Source of the DNA: Phycisphaerae bacterium
Lineage (GTDB): Bacteria; Planctomycetota; Phycisphaerae; FEN-1346; JAACEH01
Direction: 5' to 3'
Length of the DNA stretch: 64,000 bases
Assembly: GCA_012729015.1 (NCBI GenBank)
Contig: JAAYDY010000019.1
Location: forward strand, 1-64,000
Numbering within the stretch: the first letter of the stretch is position 1; the number at the start of each line of letters is the position of its first letter. This document shows, piece after piece, positions 33,720 to 42,631 of the stretch. The notes beneath the pieces were generated by a model. That model was not told where the DNA came from, made no database searches, and worked only from the letters and a program-made list of their open reading frames with translations. The translations under genes and the position numbers were made by a program.

Positions 33720-35096
33720 ATGGGCATGGCTGTTCTTGTGGACAGGGGCGTGACGCGGACGTTGTTCTCGATGGCGCTGCCGATGCTGGCCGGGACGTTC
33801 GCGATGAACGCGTACAACCTGACGGACACGTGGTTCGTGTCGCGGCTGGGAACGCGGCCGCTGGCGGCCATGGGGTACACGTTTCCGGTGGTCATGCTGC
33901 TGACGTGCGTGGCGCATGGGATCGGCTCGGGCGTCACGACGCTGGTGTCGCACGCGATCGGTCGTCACGATCGGCAGGACGCGGCGCACCTGGTGACGCA
34001 CGGGATGCTGCTGGCGGCGTCGGTGGCGGCGGTGATGAGCCTCGGCGGGTACCTGCTGGTGGAGCCGGTGTTCGCGCGTCTGGGGGCGGACGCGGAGACG
34101 TTGCCGCTGATCGGGCAGTACATGCGGACGTGGTACGTCGGGGCGGTGTTCATGGTGCTGCCGATGCTGGGCAACGGCATCCTGATCTCCTCGGGCGACT
34201 CCAAGGCAGCCAGCATGTTCATGATCGTGGGCACTATGCTCAACACGATTCTGGATCCGATCATGATTTTCGGATGGCTGGGCATGCCGGCGATGGGGAT
34301 TCGCGGCGCGGCCCTGGCGACGGTCATGGCGCAGAGCGTCTCGACCGTGTGGCTGATCTGGCTGCTGACGCGGAAGCATCGGTTGCTCGTCTGGCGCGGG
34401 TGGTATGGGTCGGACGTTGCGACGTCGCTGCGGCGGATCATGCGATTCGCGATTCCAAGCATTCTGAGCATGATCCTGATGCCGATCAGTGCGACGGTCA
34501 TCACGCGGATCCTGAGCGGCTTCGGTGACGAGGCGGTCGCGGCCACTGGGGCGGCCGGGCGCATCGAGATGTTCGCCTTCATGGTGCCGATGGCGCTGGG
34601 GATTTCGCTGATGCCGTTTGTGAGCCAGAACTTCGGGGCCGGCCGCATGGACCGCGTGAGACAGGCGCGCCGTCTCTCGACGTGGTTCGCCGTGCTCTAT
34701 GGCGGGCTGATCGCCGTGGCGTTCTTCGTGGCGGCGCCGGCCCTGGCGGCCCTGTTCACGAAGGACCCCAGGGTGGCCGACACGCTGATTTCGTACATTC
34801 GCATCGTCTCGTTCGGGTATGGCCTGATGGAGGTGCACCGTTACAGCGGTTTCTTCCTGACGGGGATGCACCGGCCCATCAACGCCACGCTGTTGAACGT
34901 GATACGCGTGCTGGTGTTTCTGATCCCGTTGTCGTGGCTGGGGGCGCGATTCTGGGGCACCGTGGGGGTGTTCGGGGGGCGTCTGGCGACGGACGTCGTG
35001 GTCGGGTGCCTGGGGATCCTGTGGGTGGCGCGGGTGCTGGCGCGGCAGAAGGCGGCTGCCGCGGGCGGCGGGCACGGATCGGGGGCAGTCCGCTGA
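33720..35096 (+). CDS. MATE-family efflux transporter
   Basis: A 458-aa inner-membrane protein with about 12 helices. The MATE arrangement is visible as two six-helix halves, with SMALPMLAGTFAMNAYNLTD near the start and related sequence in the second half (FAIPSILSMILMPIS). VTTLVSHAIGRHD and LMPFVSQNFGAGRMDRV are the paired loops typical of the family. These pumps expel drugs, cations or lipid-linked precursors using Na+ or H+. It begins 13 bp after the regulator, so the two are likely co-transcribed. A second in-frame ATG at 33726 is possible. It converges with the 35149 gene, 52 bp apart. Confidence 0.9.
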   Translation: MGMAVLVDRGVTRTLFSMALPMLAGTFAMNAYNLTDTWFVSRLGTRPLAAMGYTFPVVMLLTCVAHGIGSGVTTLVSHAIGRHDRQDAAHLVTHGMLLAASVAAVMSLGGYLLVEPVFARLGADAETLPLIGQYMRTWYVGAVFMVLPMLGNGILISSGDSKAASMFMIVGTMLNTILDPIMIFGWLGMPAMGIRGAALATVMAQSVSTVWLIWLLTRKHRLLVWRGWYGSDVATSLRRIMRFAIPSILSMILMPISATVITRILSGFGDEAVAATGAAGRIEMFAFMVPMALGISLMPFVSQNFGAGRMDRVRQARRLSTWFAVLYGGLIAVAFFVAAPALAALFTKDPRVADTLISYIRIVSFGYGLMEVHRYSGFFLTGMHRPINATLLNVIRVLVFLIPLSWLGARFWGTVGVFGGRLATDVVVGCLGILWVARVLARQKAAAAGGGHGSGAVR

Positions 35097-35148
35097 GGAT
35101 AGCCCTCGCGGCGGTCCTGTACCAGGGGCGTCCGGGCTCGGCGGGCCG

Positions 35149-36405
35149 TCATGGGGCCGCGATGCGGTAGAGGCGGACGGCCAGGGGGGCGAAATCGTCG
35201 GCGAACCTGCCGTCGCGGACGGGGATGGTTCGGTTTTCGCCGAGGACCTCGGCCTGGGCGTCGCCGCGGAGGCCCGCCACCTCGAACTCGCCGCGCGCGG
35301 GACTGTCTTCCATGCGGACGCTCAGGACGTACACAGCCCCGTCATGCCGCTTGGCTATGGCGGCGATGGGCGCCAGACCGGCGGCGGCCACCTCGGGCGA
35401 GGCAGGCGCGGAGCTGGTCACGCGAAGGCCGTCGGGAAGGGTTGGCGAGTTCAGGACCGGCGCCAGGCGCGTGATTTCGAGATTGGTTTCCTTGAAGACC
35501 CGGGCCATTTCCTCGTCGGCGAAGACGCTGTCTTCGATGGCCGGCAGGTCGCCGACGCCGCCGGGATTCTGGTGGACCCAGTAGTTGATGCCCATGGCAC
35601 CGTGGATGATTGCCATCCAGACCTCGGCGCGGAAGTTGCGGGGACCGTGGTCCAGGCGCGGCTTGGCCGCCTCGACGGTGGGCCAGATGACCTTGCGGCC
35701 CTGGCACAACTCGACCAGCTTCTTGACGCCCCAGGCTTCCACCCAGTATTTGCCGGCGGCCGGCTTGTACTGGTGCAGGCCGGGGTAGATGTCATAGCCG
35801 ACGAGGTCGGCGCCCTTGATGTACTCGGCGTAGTCTTCCATGTGCGTCTTGCGGTTGGCGCGGCCGACGTATTCGTACATGAATCCGAAACTGAAACCGA
35901 CGTAGACGGGCTTGTCGGCAATGGCCTTCAGCAGGCGGTAGTGGGCGATGATCTGGTCGGGGTGAACCGGGGGCTGGTAGCGGCCGATGGTGGCGTTCCA
36001 GTCGGCGTCCTTGCGGGCCGCCAGATCGGGCCATCCGTTGGTGTTGCTGTGGGCGAGGTCGGGTTCGTCGAGTTGCTGCCAGCCGACGATCTGCGGGTCG
36101 TCCTTGTGTCTGACGGCGGCGTCGTTGAGCTCGACCATGACGGCCATGCCGACCTCGCGCAGGGCGGCAAGATGCTCCTCCGTCGGCCCTTTCCAGAGGT
36201 TCATGTAGATGTTGACTCCGGCGTCCTTGTACTTCCGGGCGCTGGAGACCGGCTGCATCCAGACCGAGATGGGGAAGAAGTGGGGATCGGCCCAGGCGCC
36301 GTCCTTGAAGTCGAGCTTCGGGTAAGCGACCTGGACCGGTTCGGCGGCCCGCGAGACAAGGGCGAGGGCGCCGCACAGCCATGCCACAGCCATCAGGTAA
36401 CGCAT
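35149..36405 (-). CDS. Exported glycoside hydrolase-like TIM-barrel protein
   Basis: A 418-aa exported protein. I place the start at the ATG at 36405 (GGGGAGA upstream). Longer in-frame extensions run into the palindromic repeat at 36523-36638 and are not real. Residues 1-21 are a signal peptide. The body has a TIM-barrel pattern: GVNIYMNLWKG, the acidic WQQLDEPDL motif (Glu114 a candidate acid/base), DLVGYDIYPGLHQYKP, KVIWPTVEAAKP and a late barrel strand GINYWVHQNP. This resembles the GH5/GH42 superfamily, but I cannot name the family. The last ~80 residues form a beta domain. Divergent from the MFS gene. Confidence 0.75.
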   Translation of the reverse strand: MRYLMAVAWLCGALALVSRAAEPVQVAYPKLDFKDGAWADPHFFPISVWMQPVSSARKYKDAGVNIYMNLWKGPTEEHLAALREVGMAVMVELNDAAVRHKDDPQIVGWQQLDEPDLAHSNTNGWPDLAARKDADWNATIGRYQPPVHPDQIIAHYRLLKAIADKPVYVGFSFGFMYEYVGRANRKTHMEDYAEYIKGADLVGYDIYPGLHQYKPAAGKYWVEAWGVKKLVELCQGRKVIWPTVEAAKPRLDHGPRNFRAEVWMAIIHGAMGINYWVHQNPGGVGDLPAIEDSVFADEEMARVFKETNLEITRLAPVLNSPTLPDGLRVTSSAPASPEVAAAGLAPIAAIAKRHDGAVYVLSVRMEDSPARGEFEVAGLRGDAQAEVLGENRTIPVRDGRFADDFAPLAVRLYRIAAP

Positions 36406-36762
36406 GCTTTGTCTCCCCAGGAATAAGGACGTTGACCTGGCACTGCGAGCCGTCACCATGTTAACTCCCGCGGCGTTTTGCGGTTCCGAGCAAATGGAGG
36501 CGGTGTTAACCCTACAACGCGACATCGTGGCATGGGCATCCTGCCCATGCGTCCCACGGGCAAGATGCCCGTGGACGAACCACGCCTTGCAGGGCCAGGA
36601 TGGCCCTGCGACGCACGGGCAGGATGCCCGTGCCACGGTACGGCCCCCAAGACGTTAGTGCGCCCACCGGACAACGGCAGTTGGCGTGGGGCCGGCAATC
36701 TGGTATACCAGCGCCTAGCGACCCATTGGGGCGGCGGCGCGGCTTCGGAGTTTCCTGCGGCG
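36406..36762. other. Divergent intergenic region with four-hairpin element
   Basis: About 355 bp between the glycosidase-like gene (minus) and the MFS gene (plus). It contains the four-hairpin repeat at 36523-36638. Frames on both strands read through it without a stop, but this reflects its composition rather than coding. Confidence 0.6.
36523..36638. repeat. Four-hairpin palindromic element, copy B
   Basis: Hairpins at 36531-36549, 36554-36574, 36590-36608 and 36614-36632, each GGGC-loop-GCCC with a 5-nt loop. It is the inverted counterpart of 29341-29456, about 7 kb away, roughly 93% identical. The second hairpin has loop AAGAT where the inverted copy reads ATCTT. Confidence 0.85.
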
Positions 36763-38097
36763 ATGACGACACAGAACGATCCTTCCGTGGAATCCGCAAC
36801 AGTCGAGGAGGTGCCTCCGCCGGCGGAGCAGACGCAGGGATTCTGGTCCACGATGCCACGGATGTTCTCGTCGCTGCGTCACCGGAACTACCGCCTGTTT
36901 TTCGGCGGCCATGCCCTGTCGATGGTCGGCGCGTGGGCTCAGCGTATTGCGCTGAGTTGGCTGGTCTGGAAACTGACGGGCTCGAAGGTCTGGCTCGGCT
37001 ACATCAACGCGATCGGGCCGCTGCCGATGACGTTCCTGTCGTTTTTCGGCGGCATCGTGGCCGAGCGGGCGGACCGGCGGCGGATCCTGTACGTCACGCA
37101 GTCGCTCATGTCGGTGGGCCCGCTGGCCATTGCCCTGGCGCTGGCGTTTGATCGCGAGATGGAGTACGTTAACGAGTGGCATCTGCTGATTGTGGCGGGG
37201 CTGCACGGGATCGTGCAAGCGTTCGATGTTCCGGCTCGTCAGGCATTCGTCGTGAACATGGTGGGGCGCAAGGACATCGCCAACGCCGTGGCGTTGAACT
37301 CGTCGGTGTTCAACGTGTCGCGGATGGTCGGCAGCGGGCTCGGCGCGGGACTGATCGCCCTGGTCGGCGCGGCCGCATGTTTCGCCATCAACGGCCTGAC
37401 GTACTTCGCGCTGATCGCGGCGCTGTTGCTGATGCGGTTTCCGGCGGCCACCGAGGCGCAACTGCGCCGGGCGAGCGTTCCGCGTCATCCGTTCGGCGGG
37501 TTCTACTATGTGTGGTCGCACAAGGCGGTCCGCGCGACGATGGTTCTGCTGGCCTCGACGAGCATTCTGGGCTGGTCGTTCCTGACGCTTCTGCCGGCCT
37601 TCGTCGACCACGTGTACCATCGGGAGGCGGGCACCTTCGGGGTGTTCATGTCCGTGTTCGGGGCAGGGGCGTTCATCGGCGCGCTGATCATGGCCTACCT
37701 GGGCTACTACAGGAAACGGCAGCGGCTGGTGCTCATCGGCACGGTGATCTTCATAGCGGCTGTGGCGACGTTCACGGTGGCGCCGACATGGTCGGTGGCA
37801 CTGGCGCCGCTGTTTTTCGCGGGGCTGGGTCTGCTGATCGCGATGGCCGGGATCAACAGCCTGATCCAGTTGGTGGTCAACGACCGGTTCCGCGGGCGCG
37901 TGATGGGGGTGTACGCGACGCTCTTCGGCGGGATGATGCCGGTAGGTTCGCTTCTGGCGGGCTTCATGGCCGAGCGCCTGTCGTCTCCGGTGGCGGTGCA
38001 GATCAACATTGCCGTGCTGGCGGTCGTGACGGCGGCGGTGGCGGTGTACTGGCGGCGTCTGGGGCTGACCGAGGCGGCGCGGTCGGCGTCGGCATGA
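36763..38097 (+). CDS. MFS transporter (EntS/MFS_3-like)
   Basis: A 444-aa inner-membrane protein with 12 predicted helices after a ~30-residue hydrophilic N-terminus. SLRHRNYRLFFGGHALSMVG is the usual lead-in to helix 1 of this exporter group, and the loop 2-3 motif GGIVAERADRRRILY is present. A second-half counterpart (NDRFRGRVMGVYATLFGGMM) completes it. Family members export siderophores, drugs or unknown solutes. I choose the ATG at 36763, because in-frame upstream codons lie within the palindromic repeat. The ribosome site (CGGAG, about 12 nt) is weak. Stop is followed by a repeat-rich gap before the aminopeptidase. Confidence 0.85.
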   Translation: MTTQNDPSVESATVEEVPPPAEQTQGFWSTMPRMFSSLRHRNYRLFFGGHALSMVGAWAQRIALSWLVWKLTGSKVWLGYINAIGPLPMTFLSFFGGIVAERADRRRILYVTQSLMSVGPLAIALALAFDREMEYVNEWHLLIVAGLHGIVQAFDVPARQAFVVNMVGRKDIANAVALNSSVFNVSRMVGSGLGAGLIALVGAAACFAINGLTYFALIAALLLMRFPAATEAQLRRASVPRHPFGGFYYVWSHKAVRATMVLLASTSILGWSFLTLLPAFVDHVYHREAGTFGVFMSVFGAGAFIGALIMAYLGYYRKRQRLVLIGTVIFIAAVATFTVAPTWSVALAPLFFAGLGLLIAMAGINSLIQLVVNDRFRGRVMGVYATLFGGMMPVGSLLAGFMAERLSSPVAVQINIAVLAVVTAAVAVYWRRLGLTEAARSASA

Positions 38098-38438
38098 GCG
38101 GCATGCGGAGAGGGTGCATGTCACGTTTGCGGGGGCGCAGGCTCTCTGGCCGCAGAGATGGCGGGAAGCGACGTAGGGGGCACTCGCGAGCGCCCCGCGG
38201 GGGATTGGCACCCTGCGAGGGCGGCTCGCCCCTCGGCGAGGCTCGGGACTTGCAGCGAGCCGCCCCTACGGTTGGCGTTATTCCCAGACCAGTGGCACGC
38301 CACAAACGTGACATACCCCCGTGCGGAGACCTGCGGCGGAATGGTTGTTGCCCTGTTGTGGTGCTCGGCGTACAATCCTGCGTCTTACGGTCGACGTGTG
38401 TCGGGTCGGCGGATTCGACAGGTGATAAGGAGAATGGA
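38098..38438. other. Intergenic region with inverted-repeat element
   Basis: About 340 bp, mostly taken up by the palindromic element at 38172-38270. It should also hold the promoter of the aminopeptidase gene, whose ribosome site AAGGAG is clear. No gene is seen. Confidence 0.5.
38172..38270. repeat. ~100-bp inverted-repeat element
   Basis: The ends are imperfect inverted repeats of about 17 bp (CGTAGGGGGCACTCGC versus the complement of GCGAGCCGCCCCTACG). Inside is a perfect 11-bp pair GGGCGGCTCGC / GCGAGCCGCCC. The arm CCCCTACGG also forms the hairpin at 14783-14809. It looks like a non-autonomous palindromic element. Confidence 0.6.
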
Positions 38439-39533
38439 ATGCAGAAGGAACGGTTGGCGTTTTTCGAGGAGTTGATGTCGGCCTGGTGCCCGTCGGGATT
38501 CGAGGAGCGGGCGCAGGACGTGGTGCGCGCGCGGCTCGGCGGCCGGTGCGACGAAGTGCGGACGGACCTGCACGGCAACGTGATTGCCGGGACGAACGTG
38601 GGTGCGCCGCTGCGCGTGATGCTGGCCGGCCACGTGGACGAGATCGGGCTGATGGTCGTGTACATCGACGAGAAGGGGTTCCTGTATTTCCAGCCGATCG
38701 GCGGTTTTGACCTGAACGTCTTGGTGGGTCAGCGTGTGCTGGTGCATACGGAGGAGGGGCCGGTGCAGGGCGTGATCGGCCGCAAGCCTGTCCACCTGAT
38801 GGACCCGGAGCAGCGGAAGGTGGTTCCGAAGTATGAGGAGTTGTTCATCGACATCGGGGCCAAGGACGAGAAGGAAGCCCGCAAGCATGTCCACGTGGGC
38901 GATCCGGTGACGATTGACGCGGAGATGAAGTACCTGCTGAACGACCTGGTGACGAGCCGCGGGTTCGACGACCGGGTGGGGACGTTCGTCGTGGTGGAGA
39001 CGTTGCTGGAGGTGGCCGCGCGGAAGCCGAAGGTGGCCCTGTGGAGCGTCTCGACGGTGCAAGAGGAAGTGGGGATGCGTGGCGCGCGGACCAGCGCGTA
39101 CGGCGTGGACCCGCACGTGGGGATCGCGGTGGACGTGGGCTTCACGACGGATTGCCCCGGGATCGACAAGAAGACGACGGGCGACTGCAAAGTGGGCGGC
39201 GGGCCGATCGTGGCACGCGGACCGAACATCAACCCGATTGTGTTCGACGGCTTGGAGAAGGCGGCGAAGGCCAAGAAGATTCCGTATCAGATCGAAGCTG
39301 CGCCGCGGCCGACGGGCACGGACGCCAACGCACTACAGATTAACCGGGCCGGCGTGGCGGCGGCCCTGATCAGCATTCCGAACCGGTACATGCACTCGCC
39401 GAATGAGATTGTGAGTCTGAAGGATCTGGACAATGCCGTCCGCCTGCTGACGGAGTACGTTCTGTCGCTGAAGGCGACGGACGAGTTCGTTCCGGGCGTG
39501 TCGAAGCGGACGGGGATCGTGCAGAAGAAGTAG
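38439..39533 (+). CDS. M42-family metallo-aminopeptidase (FrvX/CelM-like)
   Basis: A 364-aa cytosolic peptidase. The di-metal site is visible: His65 and Asp67 in VMLAGHVDEIGL, the bridging Asp in SRGFDDRVGTF, catalytic Glu pair in STVQEEVGMRGA, an Asp in IAVDVGFTTD, and a C-terminal His in NRYMHSPNEIV. Length and order match the M42 glutamyl/tetrahedral aminopeptidases. These assemble into large dodecamers and trim peptides. ATG has AAGGAG 7 nt upstream. A terminator follows at 39612-39645. Some relatives were once called endoglucanase M in error. Confidence 0.93.
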   Translation: MQKERLAFFEELMSAWCPSGFEERAQDVVRARLGGRCDEVRTDLHGNVIAGTNVGAPLRVMLAGHVDEIGLMVVYIDEKGFLYFQPIGGFDLNVLVGQRVLVHTEEGPVQGVIGRKPVHLMDPEQRKVVPKYEELFIDIGAKDEKEARKHVHVGDPVTIDAEMKYLLNDLVTSRGFDDRVGTFVVVETLLEVAARKPKVALWSVSTVQEEVGMRGARTSAYGVDPHVGIAVDVGFTTDCPGIDKKTTGDCKVGGGPIVARGPNINPIVFDGLEKAAKAKKIPYQIEAAPRPTGTDANALQINRAGVAAALISIPNRYMHSPNEIVSLKDLDNAVRLLTEYVLSLKATDEFVPGVSKRTGIVQKK

Positions 39534-39611
39534 GGACGACGGAGCGGGCGGGCGCCCGAGGTCGAGTGCTGCGTCCGCTCGTGGCATGAAGGTGTTCATG
39601 AGTATTCTACG

Positions 39612-39645
39612 GGCCGGCGCAGGCCAGAAGTGGCTTGCGCCGGCC
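39612..39645 (+). terminator. Terminator hairpin after the M42 peptidase
   Basis: Stem GGCCGGCGCA / TGCGCCGGCC, extended inward by GCC/GGC around a 6-nt loop, 78 nt after the stop. The tail TCATTTG is only modestly U-rich. Confidence 0.6.
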
Positions 39646-39820
39646 TCATTTGCGCGGGGCGTAGTGCAAATCTACACTATCGATGCCGCCATCTACCGCG
39701 AAGAGGGCGGAACGTGTGCGGCTCTGCGGCGTTCACTGTGTCGGGAAGGCAACCCGGGTCCGGGCGGGCGGCGTGTGTGGGTGCGGCGTCGGCGTCGGGC
39801 GAGACGGAAGGAGCGGCAGG

Positions 39821-42631
39821 ATGTTCGTTGGCGTGTCAAGATGGATCGTTCTGGCGGCAGCAGTGGCAGTGGCGGCGGGGAGTTGGTGCGCGGCGGCGGT
39901 GGCTCAGCGCAGCCGTGAGACGCCGGCAGCGGCCAAGGCGCCGGCCGTGGGGCAGACGGTGGTTCTGGACACGGTCGGGTTCTGGCGACTGCACCACGAG
40001 TTGAAGCAGCCGGTGATGGTGAAGGGGACCGGGGTGACGGCGTTGCCGGGCAAGTCGTTGGCGATGCACACGCCGACGCCACCACCGCCGCAGGGCTGGT
40101 CGCTGCCGGATTTCGACGACAGCGGCTGGACGCGGCGTCCGGCGCTGGGGGCCATTCACTCTCCGTTTCTGTCGCGGCTCTGTGCGCGAGGCAAGTTCCG
40201 CGTGGACGATCCGCGGAAGGTGTCGGGCCTGCGTCTGTCGCTCGGGTACCACGGCGGGGCGATTGTGTACGTGAACGGCAAGGAAGTGGCGCGGCGGCAT
40301 CTGTCGCCGTCGTCGGCGGGCGGCGAGGCGCCGGCGGATCGTTACGACCGGGCGGCGTTTCTGGACGAGAAGGGGAACCTGATCCAGTCGGGCACGATCA
40401 AGAAGTGGCGAGCGGATTCGGGCGAGGCCTCGAAGCGGCATCCGGCGATGGCGGGGCGACGGATCGACGATCTGGCGATTCCGTCGTCGATGCTGCGCAA
40501 GGGCGTCAACGTGCTGGCGATCGAACTGCACCGCGCGCCTTACGATTCGGTGGTGGAGGAGAAGAAGGCCAAGACCGACTACGAGTACCAGTCGCCGTAC
40601 GACCTGGCCTGGAACACGTGCGACCTGCTCTCGGTGCGTCTGACGGCGGCGGGGGGCGAGGGGGTCGAGGCGAACGCGACCCGTCCCGCGGGGCTTCAGG
40701 TCTGGAACAGCTCGTTCATGGCGGACGATTTCGATCAGGACTTCGGCGACCGGTGCGAGGTGTTGTCGGCGGTGCGTCTGGTGACGGCTCGTGGGGGAGC
40801 GGCGAGCGGCAAGGTCGTGGTGGGGTGCACGGAGCCGCTGCGTGGGCTTCGGGGTCGCGTCACGGATTTCAGGGCCGTGGGCGGCGCCGGCGGCGGGACG
40901 ATCCCGGCTTCGGCTGCGCGGGTGCGTTATGCGACAGCCTGGGGCGAAGGGTCGGTGGTGTACCCGTATTCGTGCGAGACGGTGCCGTATCCGGTTCAGC
41001 CGAAGTTGTTGGGCGCGTTGCAGGAGCAGCCGCCGCAGGAGGTGCCAGTCGCGGCGGGCAAGTCGGGGCGTTACAGCGTGAATCTGCCGGGCCAGCCGGC
41101 ATGGGTGGCGGGGGCGGTGGCGCCGGTCTGGGTGACGGTGTCGGTGCCGGCGTCGGCGGCCGCGGGTCGGTACGAGGGGACGCTGACGATCGAGGCGCAG
41201 GGTCATCCGTCGGTAAGCGTTCCGCTGGAGTTGGAGGTGTCGGCGTGGACGCTGCCGGCAACGCAGGATCGGCGGACGTGGGTGGAACTGGTGCAGTCGC
41301 CCGAGACGTTGGCCGTGGAGTATGAGCTGGAGCCGTGGTCGGAGCGTCACCTGGAGATGATCGGGCGGAGCCTGTCGCTGATCGGGGACACGGGGAGCCG
41401 CGTGGTGTACGTGCCGCTGATTGCGCAGTCGCACTTCGGGAACGCGGAGTCGATGGTGCAGTGGATCGACAAGGGGAACGGTTCGTTCGAGTACGACTTC
41501 TCGCGGATGGAGACGTACCTGGACCTGGTCGAGAAGCACATGGGGAAGCCGAAGATCGTGTGCCTGCACGTGTGGGACGTGTACATGGTGCCGACGGACG
41601 AGGGCCGCCGCGGGAAAGGCGACAACCGGATCTTCAAGCATCTGGAGAAGACCGGAGCGTTGATGGGCAGCGGCCCGGTGGTGACGTTGCTGGACCGGGC
41701 GACGGGCGAGCGGAAGCCGGTGCAACTGGCTCGGTACGACGAACCGGGCGGGACGAAGGCGTGGGGGCCGCTGTTCGCGCAGTTGCGCGAGCGGCTGCGT
41801 CGGCGGGGTCTGGAAGGCGCGATGATGCTGGGCACGTTCCCGGATCAGTGGGCGACGCAGGAAGAGGTGGCGGCGCTGAAAGAGCCGTCGGGCGACCTGC
41901 CGTGGGTGATTCAGAGTCATCTGGGCGTGAACAACAAGGAAGGGCTCTACCGCGGGACGGCGCGGTGCGGGTACCAGAGTCGGGTGTGGCTGTGCGAGTA
42001 TCCATCGGATCTGGACAAGGGTGGCCTCCACGGTTGGCGGCGCAGCGACCTGGTGGCCAAGTTCAACCGCGTGATGGGGTTCGTGGACTATCCGACGGCG
42101 GCGTGGCGTGCGTATCCGGAGATGGCGATCACGGGGGACCAGCGCGGCATAGCGCGTGTGGGCGGCGACCTGTGGAGCGTGATCAAGAACCGTCGGGGCG
42201 AGCGCACGGGAACGGTCACGGCGTTGTTTCCTCAGAGCAGTTGGAGGAACCTTGATCCGTGGGCGGCGCTGCTGGCGCCCGGGACGGACGGTCCGGTGGC
42301 GACGACGCGGTACGAGGCGCTTCGGGCGGGGCTGGAGGCTTGTGAGGCGCGGATCCGGATCGAGGAGGCGCTGCTGGACGGTGGTCGGCGCGAGCGGCTC
42401 GGCGCCGACCTGACGGCCCGGTGCGAGGCCGCGCTGAAGGACCGTCTCGTGACGCTCTGGCGCAGCAACAGCAATCTGCTGCTGGACCCGAAGGGCGGCG
42501 GCGAGTCGATTCATGTTCGAGGCATCGCGGGCCAGGCGTGGTACGAGGGGCATCCGTGGCAGGACGACACGCGGCTGCTGCTGGCCCTGGCGGGGGAGGT
42601 GGAGAAGGCCGACGGGAGGAGCGGCCGATGA
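39821..42631 (+). CDS. Exported multidomain glycoside hydrolase-like protein (GH123/DUF4091-like)
   Basis: A 936-aa exported protein. The ATG at 39821 has AAGGAG 7 nt upstream; a signal peptide covers residues 1-29. A galactose-binding jelly-roll is suggested by LPDFDDSGWTRRP (96-108) followed by LRLSLGYHGGAIVYVNGKEV. A beta domain follows with VTVSVPASAAAGRYEG and LTIEAQGHPSVSVPLELEV, the usual lead-in to GH123/DUF4091-type catalytic barrels. The C-terminal ~430 residues form the likely barrel (SLIGDTGSRVVYVPLIAQ; KIVCLHVWDVYMV; GLEGAMMLGTFPDQW; GYQSRVWLCEYPSD). GH123 enzymes act on N-acetylgalactosaminides; here the assignment is by domain order only. Catalytic acids not proven. Confidence 0.65.
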   Translation: MFVGVSRWIVLAAAVAVAAGSWCAAAVAQRSRETPAAAKAPAVGQTVVLDTVGFWRLHHELKQPVMVKGTGVTALPGKSLAMHTPTPPPPQGWSLPDFDDSGWTRRPALGAIHSPFLSRLCARGKFRVDDPRKVSGLRLSLGYHGGAIVYVNGKEVARRHLSPSSAGGEAPADRYDRAAFLDEKGNLIQSGTIKKWRADSGEASKRHPAMAGRRIDDLAIPSSMLRKGVNVLAIELHRAPYDSVVEEKKAKTDYEYQSPYDLAWNTCDLLSVRLTAAGGEGVEANATRPAGLQVWNSSFMADDFDQDFGDRCEVLSAVRLVTARGGAASGKVVVGCTEPLRGLRGRVTDFRAVGGAGGGTIPASAARVRYATAWGEGSVVYPYSCETVPYPVQPKLLGALQEQPPQEVPVAAGKSGRYSVNLPGQPAWVAGAVAPVWVTVSVPASAAAGRYEGTLTIEAQGHPSVSVPLELEVSAWTLPATQDRRTWVELVQSPETLAVEYELEPWSERHLEMIGRSLSLIGDTGSRVVYVPLIAQSHFGNAESMVQWIDKGNGSFEYDFSRMETYLDLVEKHMGKPKIVCLHVWDVYMVPTDEGRRGKGDNRIFKHLEKTGALMGSGPVVTLLDRATGERKPVQLARYDEPGGTKAWGPLFAQLRERLRRRGLEGAMMLGTFPDQWATQEEVAALKEPSGDLPWVIQSHLGVNNKEGLYRGTARCGYQSRVWLCEYPSDLDKGGLHGWRRSDLVAKFNRVMGFVDYPTAAWRAYPEMAITGDQRGIARVGGDLWSVIKNRRGERTGTVTALFPQSSWRNLDPWAALLAPGTDGPVATTRYEALRAGLEACEARIRIEEALLDGGRRERLGADLTARCEAALKDRLVTLWRSNSNLLLDPKGGGESIHVRGIAGQAWYEGHPWQDDTRLLLALAGEVEKADGRSGR

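Noticed and set aside
36406..36636. N-terminal extension of the glycosidase-like gene, and a matching extension of the MFS gene on the other strand
   Set aside because: Both read through the palindromic repeat and give a Cys/His/Gln-rich peptide. The internal ATGs have better starts, and for the first gene a signal peptide.
39836..42553. Long minus-strand frame opposite the GH123-like gene
   Set aside because: Composition-driven antisense frame without motifs or ribosome site.
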